Shown here piece after piece: positions 21,701 to 33,186 of a DNA stretch of 64,000 nt. Under the pieces are notes generated by a model. It searched no databases, was not told the origin of the DNA, and saw only the letters and a program-made list of their open reading frames with translations. The position numbers were made by a program, and so were the translations under genes. This DNA comes from Tupaia tana (taxonomy: Eukaryota > Chordata > Mammalia > Scandentia > Tupaiidae): contig JAKSZU010000004.1 in NCBI GenBank assembly GCA_026018925.1, forward strand, positions 35,111,233 to 35,175,232, in the 5' to 3' direction. Numbering within the stretch: the first letter of the stretch is position 1; the number at the start of each line of letters is the position of its first letter.

Positions 21701-23062
21701 CATGCAGGGGTGATTATAAATGTATATTTTGTGGTTGTTGGGTGGAAAGATCTATAGATGTCTATCAAGTCCATTTGATTTATGGTATTGTTTAGATCCT
21801 GTGTCTCTTTGCTTAATTTGTATCTCAATGATCTGTCCAAAGGAGATAATGAGGTCCTGAAGTCCCCAACAATTAGTGTGTTGTTATCTATCTCTCCCTT
21901 TAGTTCTAGCAGTCTTTTTTTCATGTATTTGGGTACTCTCGAGTTGACTGTCTAAATATTTATAAGTGTTACATCTTCTTGGTAGTTAGCCCTTTTAGTA
22001 CTATATAACGTCCTTCTTTTTCTCTTCTTACAGTTTTTGTCTATTTTGTCTGGTATCAGTATTGCAACTCCAGTCTTTATTTCTATTTGTATGGGGTATC
22101 TTTTTCCAGCCCTTCACTTTTAGTCTATGTCTATCTTTATCCATGAGGTGTACTTCATGCAGGCAGCAAATAGAGAGTTTTTGTTATCCTCATATTTTTT
22201 GAGTTATTTTTTCGTTCTTTTTGTGGTTTTGTCTAAGTCAGAGGTTTTGTCTTTCAAATCAGAGATCCTATCTTCTGTGTAGTCTAATCTGTTGTTAATA
22301 CTCTCAAGAGAGGTTTTGGTTTTTTATATTACAGTCTTTCATCTCTAGAAGCTCTGTTTGGTTCTTTTTTAAGGAGTCTGTCTCATTATGGAGTTTCTCC
22401 TTTAAGTCATGAAATGATTTTTTCATCTTCTGGAGTTGGGTGTCTGTTTTCTCTTGCATTTCATTGATTTGAGGTATGATAAATGCTCTGAATTTTATTT
22501 CTGACATTTTGGTGATTTTCTCTCCTTTTTCCATCACTGGAGATGAGTTCTTTTGCTCCCTTGGAAGGAAGGTATACAATGAATTTCTCATACTTCATGA
22601 GACTGTGCTGCAATTTTTCAGTCATCTGGTGATATATTGAAGCTTCTGCTTCAGAGTAGAGTTCTGTAGTTGTGTGTGATTGTGCTTTCCTTTGATGTGA
22701 ATTAGTTACATGCCAGCTTCCCTCTTCTGTGACAGTTTACTGTCCAAAGTGGGAGTTTTGGGTTCAGGTTTGCAGAGAGGATTTTCTCTCCCCCTTGACT
22801 GATGTGAGTGTGGAAGAGAGCTCTTCCACAGCCTCACACTGGCCAGGTGTTTGGCTCCTACATACATAGACCTATTGGGTTGTTATGTGGCAGGAGATTG
22901 CACCTGAGAGTTGAGAATTTGGGGGCAAAATCCAAAAATGTGCCAAACCGGAATGTATGACAAAAAACAGCCCTCTCTCCACCCCTAACTGAGTGGGAGG
23001 TGGCTACTTCTCTCTCTTCCTTTTTCACTGTGACTGCAGGAATGGATGGACATTTGGATTTT
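18718..23062 (-). mobile_element. L1 copy 1, reverse strand, dead but nearly full span
   Basis: Read on the minus strand. 5' UTR-like sequence at 22600-23062. ORF1 coiled-coil part at 22304-22591 (INEMQEKTDTQLQKMKKSFH). ORF2 endonuclease at 21682-21924 (LIVGDFRTSLSPLDRS). Central ORF2 at 21258-21677 (NIWKLNNLLPND). Reverse transcriptase at 20253-20492 ([28 protein letters not shown]). C-terminal ORF2 at 18915-19139 (FTWKKNPIKRWVNELNRQ). 3' UTR to about 18718. Many stops and frameshifts. The ORF1 RNA-binding and C-terminal domains and the start of ORF2 are missing at about 22200-22210. Confidence 0.92.
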
Positions 23063-23598
23063 AGAAACAATTTTAGTAGTATTGGGGTCTGTTCTTAAAA
23101 GTCTTATAGAATTCAAAAGTGAAGTCATCGGGACCTGGGCTTTTCTTTGTTGGGAAACTATTTATTACTGATACAGTGTCATTGTTTATTATTGATTTAC
23201 TCAGGCTATTTCTTCCTGGCCCAATCTTGGTATATTCTATGTGTCAAGGAACTTGTCTATTTCTTCTAGGTTTTCCAATTTGTTGGAGTATAGTTGTTCA
23301 ACTATATGCCAAAGTATTCCCTAATGATCTTTTTAAAGTATCTTCAGTATCTTTTTTAGTGTCACTTTTTTCATTTCTGATTTTATTTGCCTGGGTCCTT
23401 TCTCTATTTTTCTTAACCTAGCTAATGGTTTGTCAATTTTGCTTATCCTCTCAAAAAGCCAGCTTTTTGTTCTGTGGATTTCTCATATTCTTTTATTCTC
23501 TTTGTTACTGCTCTAATCTGTATTATTTCTTTTTGTAGCCTTGGTGTTTTGTGATTGTTGCTGTTCCAGTTTCTTGATATGCACTCTTAGGTTATGTA

Positions 23599-23678
23599 TT
23601 AGGTCATTAGGAAAGTCATAACATATTTTTCTATGTTTTTCTATGCAAAAATATGTCACGACTTTCCTGATGATCCAG
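23599..23678. mobile_element. Mariner-type MITE, copy 4, inside L1
   Basis: 80 bp, TA on both sides. ttaggtcattaggaaagtca and cgactttcctgatgatcc form the inverted ends around a ttttctatg-type loop. Confidence 0.9.
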
Positions 23679-23885
23679 TATTTGCCATTTTTCCAATTTT
23701 TACTTGTGTGCATTAATTACTATAAACTTTCTTCTTAGGACTGTTTTCAGTGTGTCTCATAGATTATGGAGGGTGGCACTTTGATTAACATTTGTTTCAA
23801 GAAATTTTTCAATTTCAATTTTTTTCAATAATTTCAAAGTCATCCAGAAGTACATGGTTTAGTTTCTATATATCTGTATATTTTC

Positions 23886-24145
23886 TTTTTTTTTTTTTGG
23901 AGAGGTTTTCGCTATAGGGTGCGTGCGCTCACCAGACAGAGAGAGACAGAGACAGAAAGCGAGAGATCACCCCCCAGGGGGAAGGGTCACTCTGCAATCC
24001 CTTCTCCTCCATTCTCCTCTCGGGATCTTGGGCACGCACACACACGCACCTGGCGTGAGTTTTAAGCCACCGGATCCAGGACGCGAACCGCGGTTGACTA
24101 CATGGGAGTCCAGAGACATAGCCATTACACTAACTGCTGGTTCCC
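23886..24145 (-). repeat. Long tRNA-derived SINE inside L1
   Basis: Reverse copy, target duplication tctgtatattttc, B box in the ggacgcgaaccg (ggttcgcgtcc) subtype. Confidence 0.94.
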
Positions 24146-24255
24146 TCTGTATATTTTCAAAGGCACTTTCCTGTTGTCAATTTCAAGTTTAATTTCATTG
24201 TGATTAGAAAAGTTGCTAGATAGGATTTTTATACTTTTATATTTATAAAGACTTA

Positions 24256-24333
24256 CTGGACCACTGGGAAAGTCATGACATATTTTTCTGTTTTTCTAGG
24301 CAAAAATGCATCATGACTTTCCCTACAACCTAA
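24256..24333. mobile_element. Mariner-type MITE, copy 5, inside L1
   Basis: 78 bp, TA on both sides, left end ctggaccactgggaaagtca. Confidence 0.88.
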
Positions 24334-24665
24334 TATTTTGTGCCCTATTATATGGCCAGTCTTTGAAAATGTTCTGTGTAGGGCTGAGCAAAATATGTAT
24401 TTTGCATTTATTGCCCAAAATGTTCTATAAATGTCTTTCAGATCCATTTGGTTTATGGTATCATTTAACTCCTGTGTCTTTATTTTTTGTCTAGATGACC
24501 TGTTTAGTGGTGAGAGTGGGGTATTAAAACCCTTAAAAATCAGTATGTTGCAATCTCTCTCTCTTTAGGTCTAGCAGTTCTTGTTTCATGTATTGGGTGT
24601 TCTGGGATATGAAGGGAGTAAACATTTATAATTGTTACATCTTCCTGTTAATCCCTTTAATACTA

Positions 24666-24734
24666 TTGGGTTGTCAGAAAAGTCATTGCACATTTTTGCA
24701 TGAAAAAACATGTCATGACTTTTTGACAACCTAA
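24666..24734. mobile_element. Mariner-type MITE, copy 6, inside L1
   Basis: 69 bp, TA on both sides; the cleanest palindrome of the set: ttgggttgtcagaaaagtca against tgactttttgacaacctaa. Confidence 0.9.
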
Positions 24735-25074
24735 TATACAGTGGTCTTATTCTCTTCAGTTTTTAGCTGTAAATCTATTTTGTCTGATAATCAGTATCAC
24801 AGCTCCAGCTTTTTTATTTGTTTCCATTTCATTAAATGACTCTTTCCAGTCTTCCACTTTCAGTCTGTATGTGTCCTTATTGATGAGGTATGTTTCTTGT
24901 AAGCAACATGTAAAAGGCTCTTGGTTCCAGAAACCTGAACAGAAATTTTATCATCTAAGGCCTTACCAATCAAGAATGCCCATGAGATGATCATGCCCAA
25001 TTAAACCAGTCATAAAACTGATCCTGACCTGGAATCCCTGCACCTAATTTTGCCCTTAAAAATAAAAGTGGGGT

Positions 25075-25258
25075 GGGGCCAGTGGATGGTATGGTGGTTA
25101 AGGCACTGGACCCCCACATAGCTGACCACAGCTCAAGTCCCAGACCTGGTGTCTTGCTTTATCATTTTCTCTTTCTTGGTCAAATTTAAAAAATAAGTAA
25201 ATAATAACAACAAAGTTAAATAAATAAATCATTATTTTAAAAAAATAAATAAAAATCT
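25075..25258 (+). repeat. Short tRNA-derived SINE
   Basis: ggggccagtggatggtatgg head, very short CT-rich part, then a long A-rich tail of AAT/AAAT units. Its B box is degraded (gctcaagtccc). Confidence 0.82.
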
Positions 25259-25535
25259 GGGGACCAGCAGATGAAGTAATTACTATGTCGCTATACTCCC
25301 ATGTAGTCGACCATGGTTTGAGTCCCGGACTCGGTGTCTTAAACTCATGCTGGGCATGTGTGCGTGCATGCCCAAGATCTCAGGAGGAGAATGAAGGAAA
25401 AGGGATTGTGACGTGGCCATCCCCCCTGAGGGGGGTGATTTCTCACTTTCTGCTCTCTCTGCCTCTCTCTGTCTTTCCACACACCCTATAGCAAAAACCT
25501 CTCCAAAAAAATCAAATAAATAAATAAATAAAATA
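25259..25535 (+). repeat. Long tRNA-derived SINE
   Basis: Inserted head-to-tail directly after the short SINE tail; its own tail is (AAAT)n. Confidence 0.9.
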
Positions 25536-26339
25536 TGTGATTCATTTAACAACATCAAAAACACTTGTGGAGAACACCTTGGGGAGACCAGATCTTTTCA
25601 GCATGAGCTGCCCACTCTCCTTGCTTTGTGCATTGCAACATTGTGATAAAGCTGTGCTTTCCTTCATCAAAAAAAAAATAAAATAATTTTTTTTTAACCA
25701 TTCAGCCAATCTCTGTCTTTTAATTGGGGAATTTAATCCATTAGCATTCAACATAATCATTATGTGCAGACTTACTTCTTCCATTTTGGTAGTTATTTCT
25801 TAGTTGGTTTATGTTTTCTTATTTCTATTTCTATTTACCTTTTTTTTAAATGTAATACTGTTTCTCATTCTTTCTGATGACTTGGACTAAATTAGAGGTT
25901 TTGTATTTAAGCTCAGAAGTTCTTCTGCATGGTCTAATCTGTTGTTAATACTTATGAGACTTTTATTTCCCGTATTGTATCCTTCATCTCCAGAGTTAAG
26001 TTTGATTACCTTTTCTTTTTAGGGTAGCTATCTCTTTATAGAGCTCCTCTGTCATGTCAATGATTTTCTCATCTCCTAGAATTGACTGTTTCCTCTTGCA
26101 TCTCATTGAGTTTTGTTGTGATCAATACCCTGGATTCTTTTTCTAGCATTTCAGTGATTTCCTACATGTTATCTGTTGTTGGTGAGGAGTTACTGTGTTC
26201 CTGTGGGGGAGAGAGATTTCCTTGCTTTTTTATATTTCTTGCATCCCTGCAGTGATTTTTAGGCATCTGGTGGAGAACTCATTTCTGATTTATAGGGAGC
26301 AGGTCAACTCTCGGTATCCAGGTGTGGCCCTAGAAAGGG

Positions 26340-27810
26340 CAGTCTGAAAGGGGCCAGAAACCAGAGATGCCTTTCATATCCAATCCAGGCTGACACACCT
26401 GCCTGTGATCTCTGGGTGATATGCCAAACCTAAATTCAGCCCTGCCTAGTTCACCCCGGAGGGACTTGGAGGCAAGTTTCTCTGAGACCCAAGAGCAGGT
26501 CCTGTGCAGCCTGTGTGAAATGCCTGGGGTGAGGCGACCATCAAGCCCTGGAGGTGGCTCTATGAAGGTCACTTGGAAGATACAGGAGGCATGCCCAGTC
26601 TATGTGGCCAAGGAGTCTGTCTGCTTGTCCTTTCCATGGCCAGGTTGGCTCCCCGGACCAAGATATGGCCCTAACCAAGGTGCTTCAGGAGGGTCTAGCA
26701 GCCAATTGTGTCTTTCTGATCCATACAGGGATTATGTATTCGCCTGTAACTCCTGGGGAATGAATCAGTCATTGGGACAAAAAACAAGGCTCTGGCAAGG
26801 TGGCCCAGGAGGGGCTAGAGCCAGATGTGCCTTTCAGATCTAAGCAGGGCTTGTGTACTGAGCTGTAAGTTCAGGGACAAGACAGCTCACCAAACTCAAG
26901 TGTGGCCCTGACAAGTTTGTCCAGTGCGGAGGCAAGCTTGTCTGTGAGGCCAAGAAGCCAGTCCAGCACAGGCTGCAGGAAGTACTTAGGGGCACGGTGA
27001 CCCTCAAGGCTAGAATGTGGCCCTGTGAAGTCAGTTAAGGAGAAGAGGAGGTATGCCTATGCGGTGTGACCTCAAGAGTCCACTTGACTAGTGTCCTCTC
27101 TTGTGCCAGGTCAGTCCTCAAAACCCAGAGATGGCCCTGGCAAAGGTGGTCCCAGAGGGGCCAGGTGCCTGCTATGGCTTTCTGATCCAAGCAGGGCTTA
27201 CATACTCGCCTCTAATTTCTGGGTGGGTATTAGCCCTGTAGATCCAAATGTGGTCCTGATAAAGTGGTCCTAGAAGGGCCGAGGCCAGCCATACCTTTCT
27301 GATCTAAGCAGGGCTTGTGTACCTGCCTGTAATTTCCTGGGATGACACAGCCTGCCAGACCCAGGTGTGATCCTGTCGTATTTGTTCATAAGGGGCCAGA
27401 GGCAAGCCTGTCTATGAGACCCAAGTGGCAAGTCCTATGTGGCCTTCATGAAACACTCAGGTGCAAGGTTGCCTTAGGGCCAGAATGTGGCCCTATGACA
27501 GCAGTCAGGACAGGTAGACAGGCATGCCCGATCTATCTGGTCTGTGTGGCCCATGGTGTCTGTGAGACTTGTCTGTCCTTTCTAGAGGCAAGTCAGCCCC
27601 CAACACCTGGATATTGCCCTGGCAAAGGTGTCCTGGGGGGCCCAGAGCCTGCTGTGCCTTTCAGATCCAAGCAGGGCAATAATTTCCCGGGATAAGAGCC
27701 CACTGAACCTGAGTGAGCCTGGCACGTTTGTCCAGCAGAGTTGTAGGCAAACCTATCTGTGAGACCCAACAAGTAGGTTCTTTGTGGCCTGTGGGAACCC
27801 TGACATCTCA
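26340..27810 (-). repeat. About 465 bp tandem units in the L1 5' UTR
   Basis: The text cctttctgatccaagcaggg (with variants) recurs near 26369, 26710, 26829, 27177, 27293 and 27656. Spacings alternate 341, 119, 348, 116 and 363 bp. That is a higher-order unit of about 465 bp present about three times, each with two related sub-blocks. Other shared blocks, such as gaggcaag-ttgtctgtgag, agaatgtggccctatga and aggcatgcc, repeat in step. In L1s of some mammals, tandem 5' UTR monomers carry the promoter; the same role here is inferred from position. Confidence 0.8.
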
Positions 27811-28294
27811 AATGTGGCCCTGGTAAGGTTGTTCAAGTTGGGCTAGAAGCAGGCCTCTCTGTCTGACCTTCACCAGAGTCTGTGTAGCCCCAGGATTCAA
27901 GAGGCTGATCCAATCTGAGCAGACTTGTACTGGAGTTAGGTGATGGATCACACACTGCAAGATCAGGAGCTCTGGGTCAGTCCCCTCTCTGACTAGAGCA
28001 GGGCTCTCAGGTGCCCTCCTCTCAATCAGGTGCCCCTCTCTGCCCATGTCTACAGTTCAGGGAGGTCCAGAGAAGCTGTGCTGTGGTGGCCTCAGTGAGG
28101 AAAGGTAGCCACTCTCCGTGACTTGTGTGTCAGGGGAGGGAGAGTACAGGCTGCCCTGCCCGCCAGTCAGGGGGACATGAGGGAGGGTGCTCTCATACTC
28201 CGTGCTCTGGCTGCAGAGGGGGGGACGCACAGATCTCTGGTGTTGGAGGGCTGGAAAGTGTTCACCCCATCTTCCCCAGTCACAGGAGCTTCTT

Positions 28295-28500
28295 CACCTC
28301 CATGCTGTGACCTTGGGCAAGTTACTTAAGCTTCCTTCTCCTTGGTTTTCTCCTCAAATCGGGATAGATAACAAGGACACCTAATGTCCTACAGTTGTTG
28401 AGAAGACCAAATAAACATATCCATACATGAGTACTCCATGAAGTACTAAGACTAACTAGTGCCTGAGTCGTAGTAACGCACTGTATAGATGTCTGATAAT
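28295..28500 (+). repeat. MIR
   Basis: Begins tgaccttgggcaagttactt; the MIR order continues with gggatagataacaaggac and ends gtagtaacgcactgtatag. Confidence 0.7.
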
Positions 28501-29830
28501 GTTTTAAAAAATGTTTTTGCCTCCTTCTAGGAATTGACCAGATGCAGTATAGAAGAAATTCAGATTCAGAAGGAACTTGCTGTTTTTTAAAATAGTTAGG
28601 TGATTTCCATGAAGGTTGTCAGTGGCTGACACTCTGAGAAACAAAAATAATCCTGAGCATTCCGGGATGATGAACACATGGCGGGACAAGTGGTGCTGTT
28701 TGATAATGAGAGTGTTGAGTGCACAGTGAGGCTGCATGTCTGATGGCATGGCCTCCTTTGGACACAATGTCTAACCTAAAGTTGAGGTCTCTTGTGAACG
28801 TGAGGCCCAGCCCCCTTGTGTAGGTTTGGATGGACTCAAAGGGAAGAGGAAAGAAGCAGGAAATTTGATTTAAAATCTTTTCCTAAAATGTTTGAATTTA
28901 TGTCATTATAACCTTAGACTTTGTTTTATATGTGCCTTATTGTTTTGACCCCTCTTGCCCTCCAGATGGCGCCAGTTAGCTGCTCTTTACCTCTCATAAG
29001 GGGCAGTGTTCTCAGAAGCCGGTACCAAGTTCCTTACTCTGAAAGATCCGTGTGGCACAGGAGTGTTTTATAAGAGTGGGACTACTTTGCTTTCCCTCTC
29101 CAAGAAAATGTTAACTCAGTCCTAGGAAAGGCTTACTAAGCGGAAAATACCCCAGAGTTTACAAATTAAGCATGTTGATAAAATCATAGAACCAACCTGG
29201 AGAAATCAGTCCATCCTCACCACTGCCTCGGGCAGGACCACACAGGAACCACCTCTCCTAGATTAGAACGAGCCTGGTTTTCTTTAATGACTTCCAGACA
29301 TCAGTGCTTCCACTGGCAGCTGCTTCACTTCCCACCTGAGGGAAAGAGGGCCTGACAGAGCCGGAAGTCTCCTCTGCTTAGGCCATCTTTGCCTCCCTGC
29401 CCCTCACTCACCGACCACAGCTATCCCTACAGAGTAACCGACCCGCCAGTGCTGTATGGGGGGGGCGGGGGGGGGGGGGCTCCTGGGAAAGCCTGCATGT
29501 CTCTTTATCTGGCAACATGAGAAGACGGAATTTATTTTGTTGTTGCATTTTGTTTTGTTTTGTTTTGAGACCCAGAATTAAATTTAAGCTACTATCTTCA
29601 GAGAGTGAGATCTCAAATCTTACCTAAATACTCAGTTCTAGTACTTAGCCACTTTTCAGGAGGCAATTCTTTTTGGTTACTCTGATTCCCAGATGCAAAA
29701 GCATCCTAAGTTGGGGTTTTCATTATAAAAAGATGGAGAATAGCTGCTCTCATTTTGGGGCAATATCCTTTAATAGATATGAGGAGTCCATGCCCTTCAG
29801 TAGAACCAGCCAGCCTCAGCCTTTGCACTT
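28501..29830. other. Mostly unique non-coding DNA
   Basis: No gene seen. A run of about 22 bases, nearly all G (one C), lies at 29458-29479. The short ATG-start frame after a ccctccag acceptor-like site at 28967 has only 35 codons and no supporting partner. Confidence 0.4.
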
Positions 29831-30126
29831 TTTTTTTTTTTTAAATCACACACACACACACACACACACTGGCGACCTTTTTTTTTTTTTTTTTGAGAGG
29901 TTTTTGCTATAGGGCGCGTGTGCTCACCAGACAGACAGAGAGAGAGAGACAGAAAGCGAGAAATCACCCCCCAGGGGGGATGGTCACACCACAATCCCTT
30001 CTCCTCCATTCTCCTCTCGGGATCTTGGGCACGCACGCACTCGCGCCCGGTGTGAGTTTTAAGCCACCGGGTCCGGGACGCGAACCGCGGTCCAGCGACA
30101 TAGCCATTACGCTAACTGCTGGTTCC
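29831..30126 (-). repeat. Long tRNA-derived SINE with a composite tail
   Basis: Target duplication cagcctttgcacttttt lies at about 29817 and again at 30127. The reverse tail between them has expanded into poly-T, (CA)n at 29848-29869 and a second poly-T. Confidence 0.93.
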
Positions 30127-30550
30127 CCAGCCTTTGCACTTTTTGATATGGCCTCAATGTCTGAACCGTCTCCCTGACTCTTCATTTCGCTTTGAGGTAC
30201 TAGGGACCAAATGGAATCCAGATAAAAAGTGACCATCCTAATGACCAAGGATACTTACATTAGCAAATCGAATTATGTTTCAATAAATACAATTATAACA
30301 TCCAATCTGATCTCCTGAGGCTTTTTGCATGTCTCAACAGCTAACTTATCTAATAGTGCTTTACCAATAGAGAAAATTGTTTTCTGCAAAGGAAGCACAC
30401 ATCCACAAGATGTATTCACAAGTTGCCTTCTATTTTGAAGTAAACTATATAACTTAGATATTCTTCAGGTTAAGTATAATAATTAAATTAGACTATTTAT
30501 AAAGTAAATCTCAGTGTCATCAGTGAGGGTTATTAATAAGATAATTTTCT
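30127..30550. other. Unique non-coding DNA
   Basis: No exon or recognisable element seen. Confidence 0.4.
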
Positions 30551-30810
30551 TTCTTTTTTTATTGGGAGGTTTTTGCTATAGGGCGCATGTGCTCGCCAGA
30601 AAAACAGAGAGAGACAGAGATAGAAAGCGAGAAATCTCCCCCCAGGGGGTTGGCCACACCACAATCCCTTCTCCTCCATTCTCCCCTTGTGATCTTGGGC
30701 ACGCACGCACACGCGCCCGGCATGAGTTTAAGCCACTGGGTCCAGGACTTGAACCACGGTCAACTACATGGGAGTCCAGCGACATAACCATTACACCAAC
30801 TGCTGGTCCC
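30551..30810 (-). repeat. Long tRNA-derived SINE
   Basis: Reverse copy; target duplication ataagataattttc/aagataatattatt. Confidence 0.92.
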
Positions 30811-30879
30811 AAGATAATATTATTTCAATGCTCAAAACTGATAAAATAAGTTGATTCTGAGGACTCAACACAGTCAACT

Positions 30880-31160
30880 ACAAATAACAGAAATCTTAAT
30901 AGAGGATTAAAGAAATAGGATATGTTTTTCTTCACACTCACACACAAAAAGGTAGGCAGTTGTTGATGTTGGTCCAGCTAGTTGTTCAGTAATGCCATCA
31001 AAGACCAAGCCTTTCTATTTCCACTCTACTATGTTTAAGGTGTTGGCTTTTGTCTTCCTCATGTTTACAAGATGGCGGCTAGAGCCCCATACCTCATCTC
31101 TGTGAAAAAAGGGCATAGGAGGGAAGGGGAGCAACACTGGCTACTGCCTCTGTCCCAGAG
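30880..31160 (-). repeat. Ancient repeat fragment, class uncertain
   Basis: Text such as ttggcttttgtcttcctcat followed by tttacaagatggcggctaga resembles an old mammalian interspersed repeat I recall but cannot name with confidence. Confidence 0.35.
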
Positions 31161-31352
31161 GAAAAGGCTGCCTCAGGATGACCCAGTGTCTTCAATGTTA
31201 GAAACCAAACATGCTCACAAATTTAGTCAGTTATGTTAATAATATTGTTTATTCATACATTCATTTGTTCAGAACTGATTCAATAGATTGTTTCAATATC
31301 CTTTGCCCCATTTATAATGCATTCATAATTGATAAGAGAATGGATGATTATA

Positions 31353-31610
31353 TTTTTTTTGAGAGGTTTTTGCTATAGGGCGCGTGCGCTCACCAGACAG
31401 ACAGAGAGAGACAGAGAGACAGAAAGCAAGAAATCACCCCCCAGGGGGGATGGCCACGCCGCAATCCCTTCTCCTCCATTCTCCTCTCAGGATCTTGGGC
31501 ACGCATGCACACGCGCCCGGCGTGAGTTTAAGCCACCGGGGCCGGGAAGCGAACTACGGTTGACTATGTGGGAGTCCAGCAACATAGCCATTACGCTAAC
31601 TGCTGGTCCC
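31353..31610 (-). repeat. Long tRNA-derived SINE
   Basis: Well-preserved reverse copy; target duplication gatgattatat/ttgattatgtat. Confidence 0.92.
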
Positions 31611-31861
31611 TTGATTATGTATATTTATTTACATTTCAGTACTTTTGTACATGCAGAGATGTCCAACTGACTTTGAAAAGGATAGGAGGCAAGGGATCCT
31701 AGGTGTTTAGATCTTGGTTAGGTGACCAAATACCCTTGTGGCCTAGACCAGAGATTTTAAGCATTTTCTGTAAAACCAACAAATATAAAAGAGTCTTAAT
31801 ATAGGATTCTTCTTTAAGTAATTTCTTCCAAGCCATAAAATGGCTTAGAATGAAGGAATTA

Positions 31862-32046
31862 GAGGCCAGTAGGTGGTATGGTCATTAAGGCTCTGGACTC
31901 CCACATGGCCAACCATGGTTCAAGTCCTGGACCCAGTGCTTATTTTCTCATTCCCCCTACCCATCTCTCTCTGGTGAGTGTGTATGCTCTGTAGCAAAGT
32001 AAAACAATAATAATGGTAAGTAAAATTAAATCATTCTTTTTACAAA
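31862..32046 (+). repeat. Short tRNA-derived SINE
   Basis: aggccagtaggtggtatggt head; B box ggttcaagtcctgg; the ctctggtgagtgtgtatgct part near the end resembles the 3' end of the long SINE; AAT-rich tail. Confidence 0.85.
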
Positions 32047-32665
32047 AAAGAATTAAAGAATTATGGGATGACTAAGCCCATTCTGTACTTCAGACTTGAT
32101 AGACTTCAGTGGTATAGACTGTTAACACTGCATAAACTGTGACATGTCTACACTCTGTCACACTAGCAGCAGTCAGGATTGGTCAGGCTCTGGTAGCCCC
32201 AAAGAAAGAGAGCTTAACTTCAGCATCCAGTATAAGCTACAGATCTAGAATGTGAAAGACTTAGGGTCCAGAGAACAAGGAACCTTGTGATCAAGAGCTA
32301 CTTGGTTAATAATCTCAGAGCAGTACACTGCAGTATCCTGGCACTGGAGGTTTGCTGAGGAGTTCAACATGCCAGGCTGTCATGTCAGAAAAGCTCTGAG
32401 TTGCAGAACTGACTTTACCCCATAAATAAGAACATTCTGAGACTAATGGATCCAGTCTTTCCAGCTCTGGGCCTTCATTTAATAACTTTGGTGATAACAT
32501 TTATTGTTGAGTACCTTTCTTCTATACTTAAATATCTGATATTTACAAAAAGAGAATCAGAAAAGTTCAAATGTTAATTCTTATATTTAACTTAGGATTG
32601 GATCTATTAATTTAGACAAAAATGTAAAGAGATGATATCTAATGAAATTTAAGAAGTATTCTCAG
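32047..32665. other. Unique non-coding DNA
   Basis: No gene or element recognised. Confidence 0.4.
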
Positions 32666-32861
32666 GGGGCCAGCAGGTAGCATGGTGGTTAAAGGTACTC
32701 GACTCTCACATGGCCAACCTCGGTTCAAGTCCCAGACCTGGCGGCTTTCTCTCTCACTCTCTCTCTCACTTTCTCTCTCACTCTATCCCTCTATGGTCAA
32801 ATAAAAATAAATAAATAAATGGATAAAGATAAATAAAATAATTTTTAAAATTTTTTTTTTT
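32666..32861 (+). repeat. Short tRNA-derived SINE
   Basis: gggccagcaggtagcatggt head, CT-rich run, (AAAT)n tail. Target duplication aagtattctcagg on both sides. Confidence 0.92.
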
Positions 32862-33186
32862 AAAGTATTCTCAGGCTCTCAAGATAGCTAAATTAAAGTG
32901 AAGTTTTTACTTAGCTTACAAAGAAGTAAACCTAGCGAACATGCTGTATTGTTTTGGTCAGAGCATCTAAATGATATCCTGTTTTATTATAGTCAAAAAG
33001 TAAATATACAGGTAATTACTAATAACATAGAAGATTTGGAAAGGAAAAAATAGTCTAAATTCTATCAAGCAACTTGGGGAACTTAAATTCAAGTAGATAT
33101 AATATTCAAAATTCAATTTGTCTTCCAATTTAGAAATTCTATAAATTAAAGAAAAACATTAGTTTCTGTGCTTTGAAAAACCAACA

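Larger units (their letters stand above)
24926..25690 (+). mobile_element. Unidentified insertion in L1 (LTR-like or retroposed), split by two SINEs
   Basis: L1 endonuclease text stops at about 24925 (ggctcttgg) and resumes at about 25697 (ccattcagccaatctctgtc). Between them, apart from two SINEs, are two foreign pieces: 24926-25070, ending tgcccttaaaaataaaagtg, and 25560-25668, containing ccttgctttgtgcattgc and gataaagctgtgctttcctt followed by an A-rich run. A TATA-like and a polyadenylation-like motif suggest a small LTR; the A-rich end suggests retroposition. No coding sequence. Confidence 0.35.
23063..28290 (-). mobile_element. L1 copy 2, reverse strand, 5' part with long 5' UTR
   Basis: Starts abruptly within reverse transcriptase (gggacctgggcttttctttg at 23130 is the same text as at 20880 in copy 1). 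It continues through endonuclease to the ORF2 start (25784, reading MEEVSLHIMIM then NGLNSPIKRQRLAEW), a diverged ORF1 coiled coil at 25870-26200, and a GC-richer 5' UTR from about 26290 to 28290. Everything 3' of the reverse transcriptase is missing. Interrupted by three MITEs, three SINEs and an unidentified insertion at 24926-25690. The right end is approximate. Confidence 0.85.

Noticed and set aside
22304..22591. Coiled-coil ORF that might be a host gene.
   Set aside because: Position and content match the L1 ORF1 coiled coil of copy 1.
26421..27695. Several 60-140 codon plus-strand frames in the GC-richer region.
   Set aside because: They are translations, in repeating phases, of the tandem units of the L1 5' UTR.
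28973..29080. ATG-start 35-codon frame after a ccctccag acceptor-like site.
   Set aside because: Short, no donor or partner exon, and no recognisable protein.
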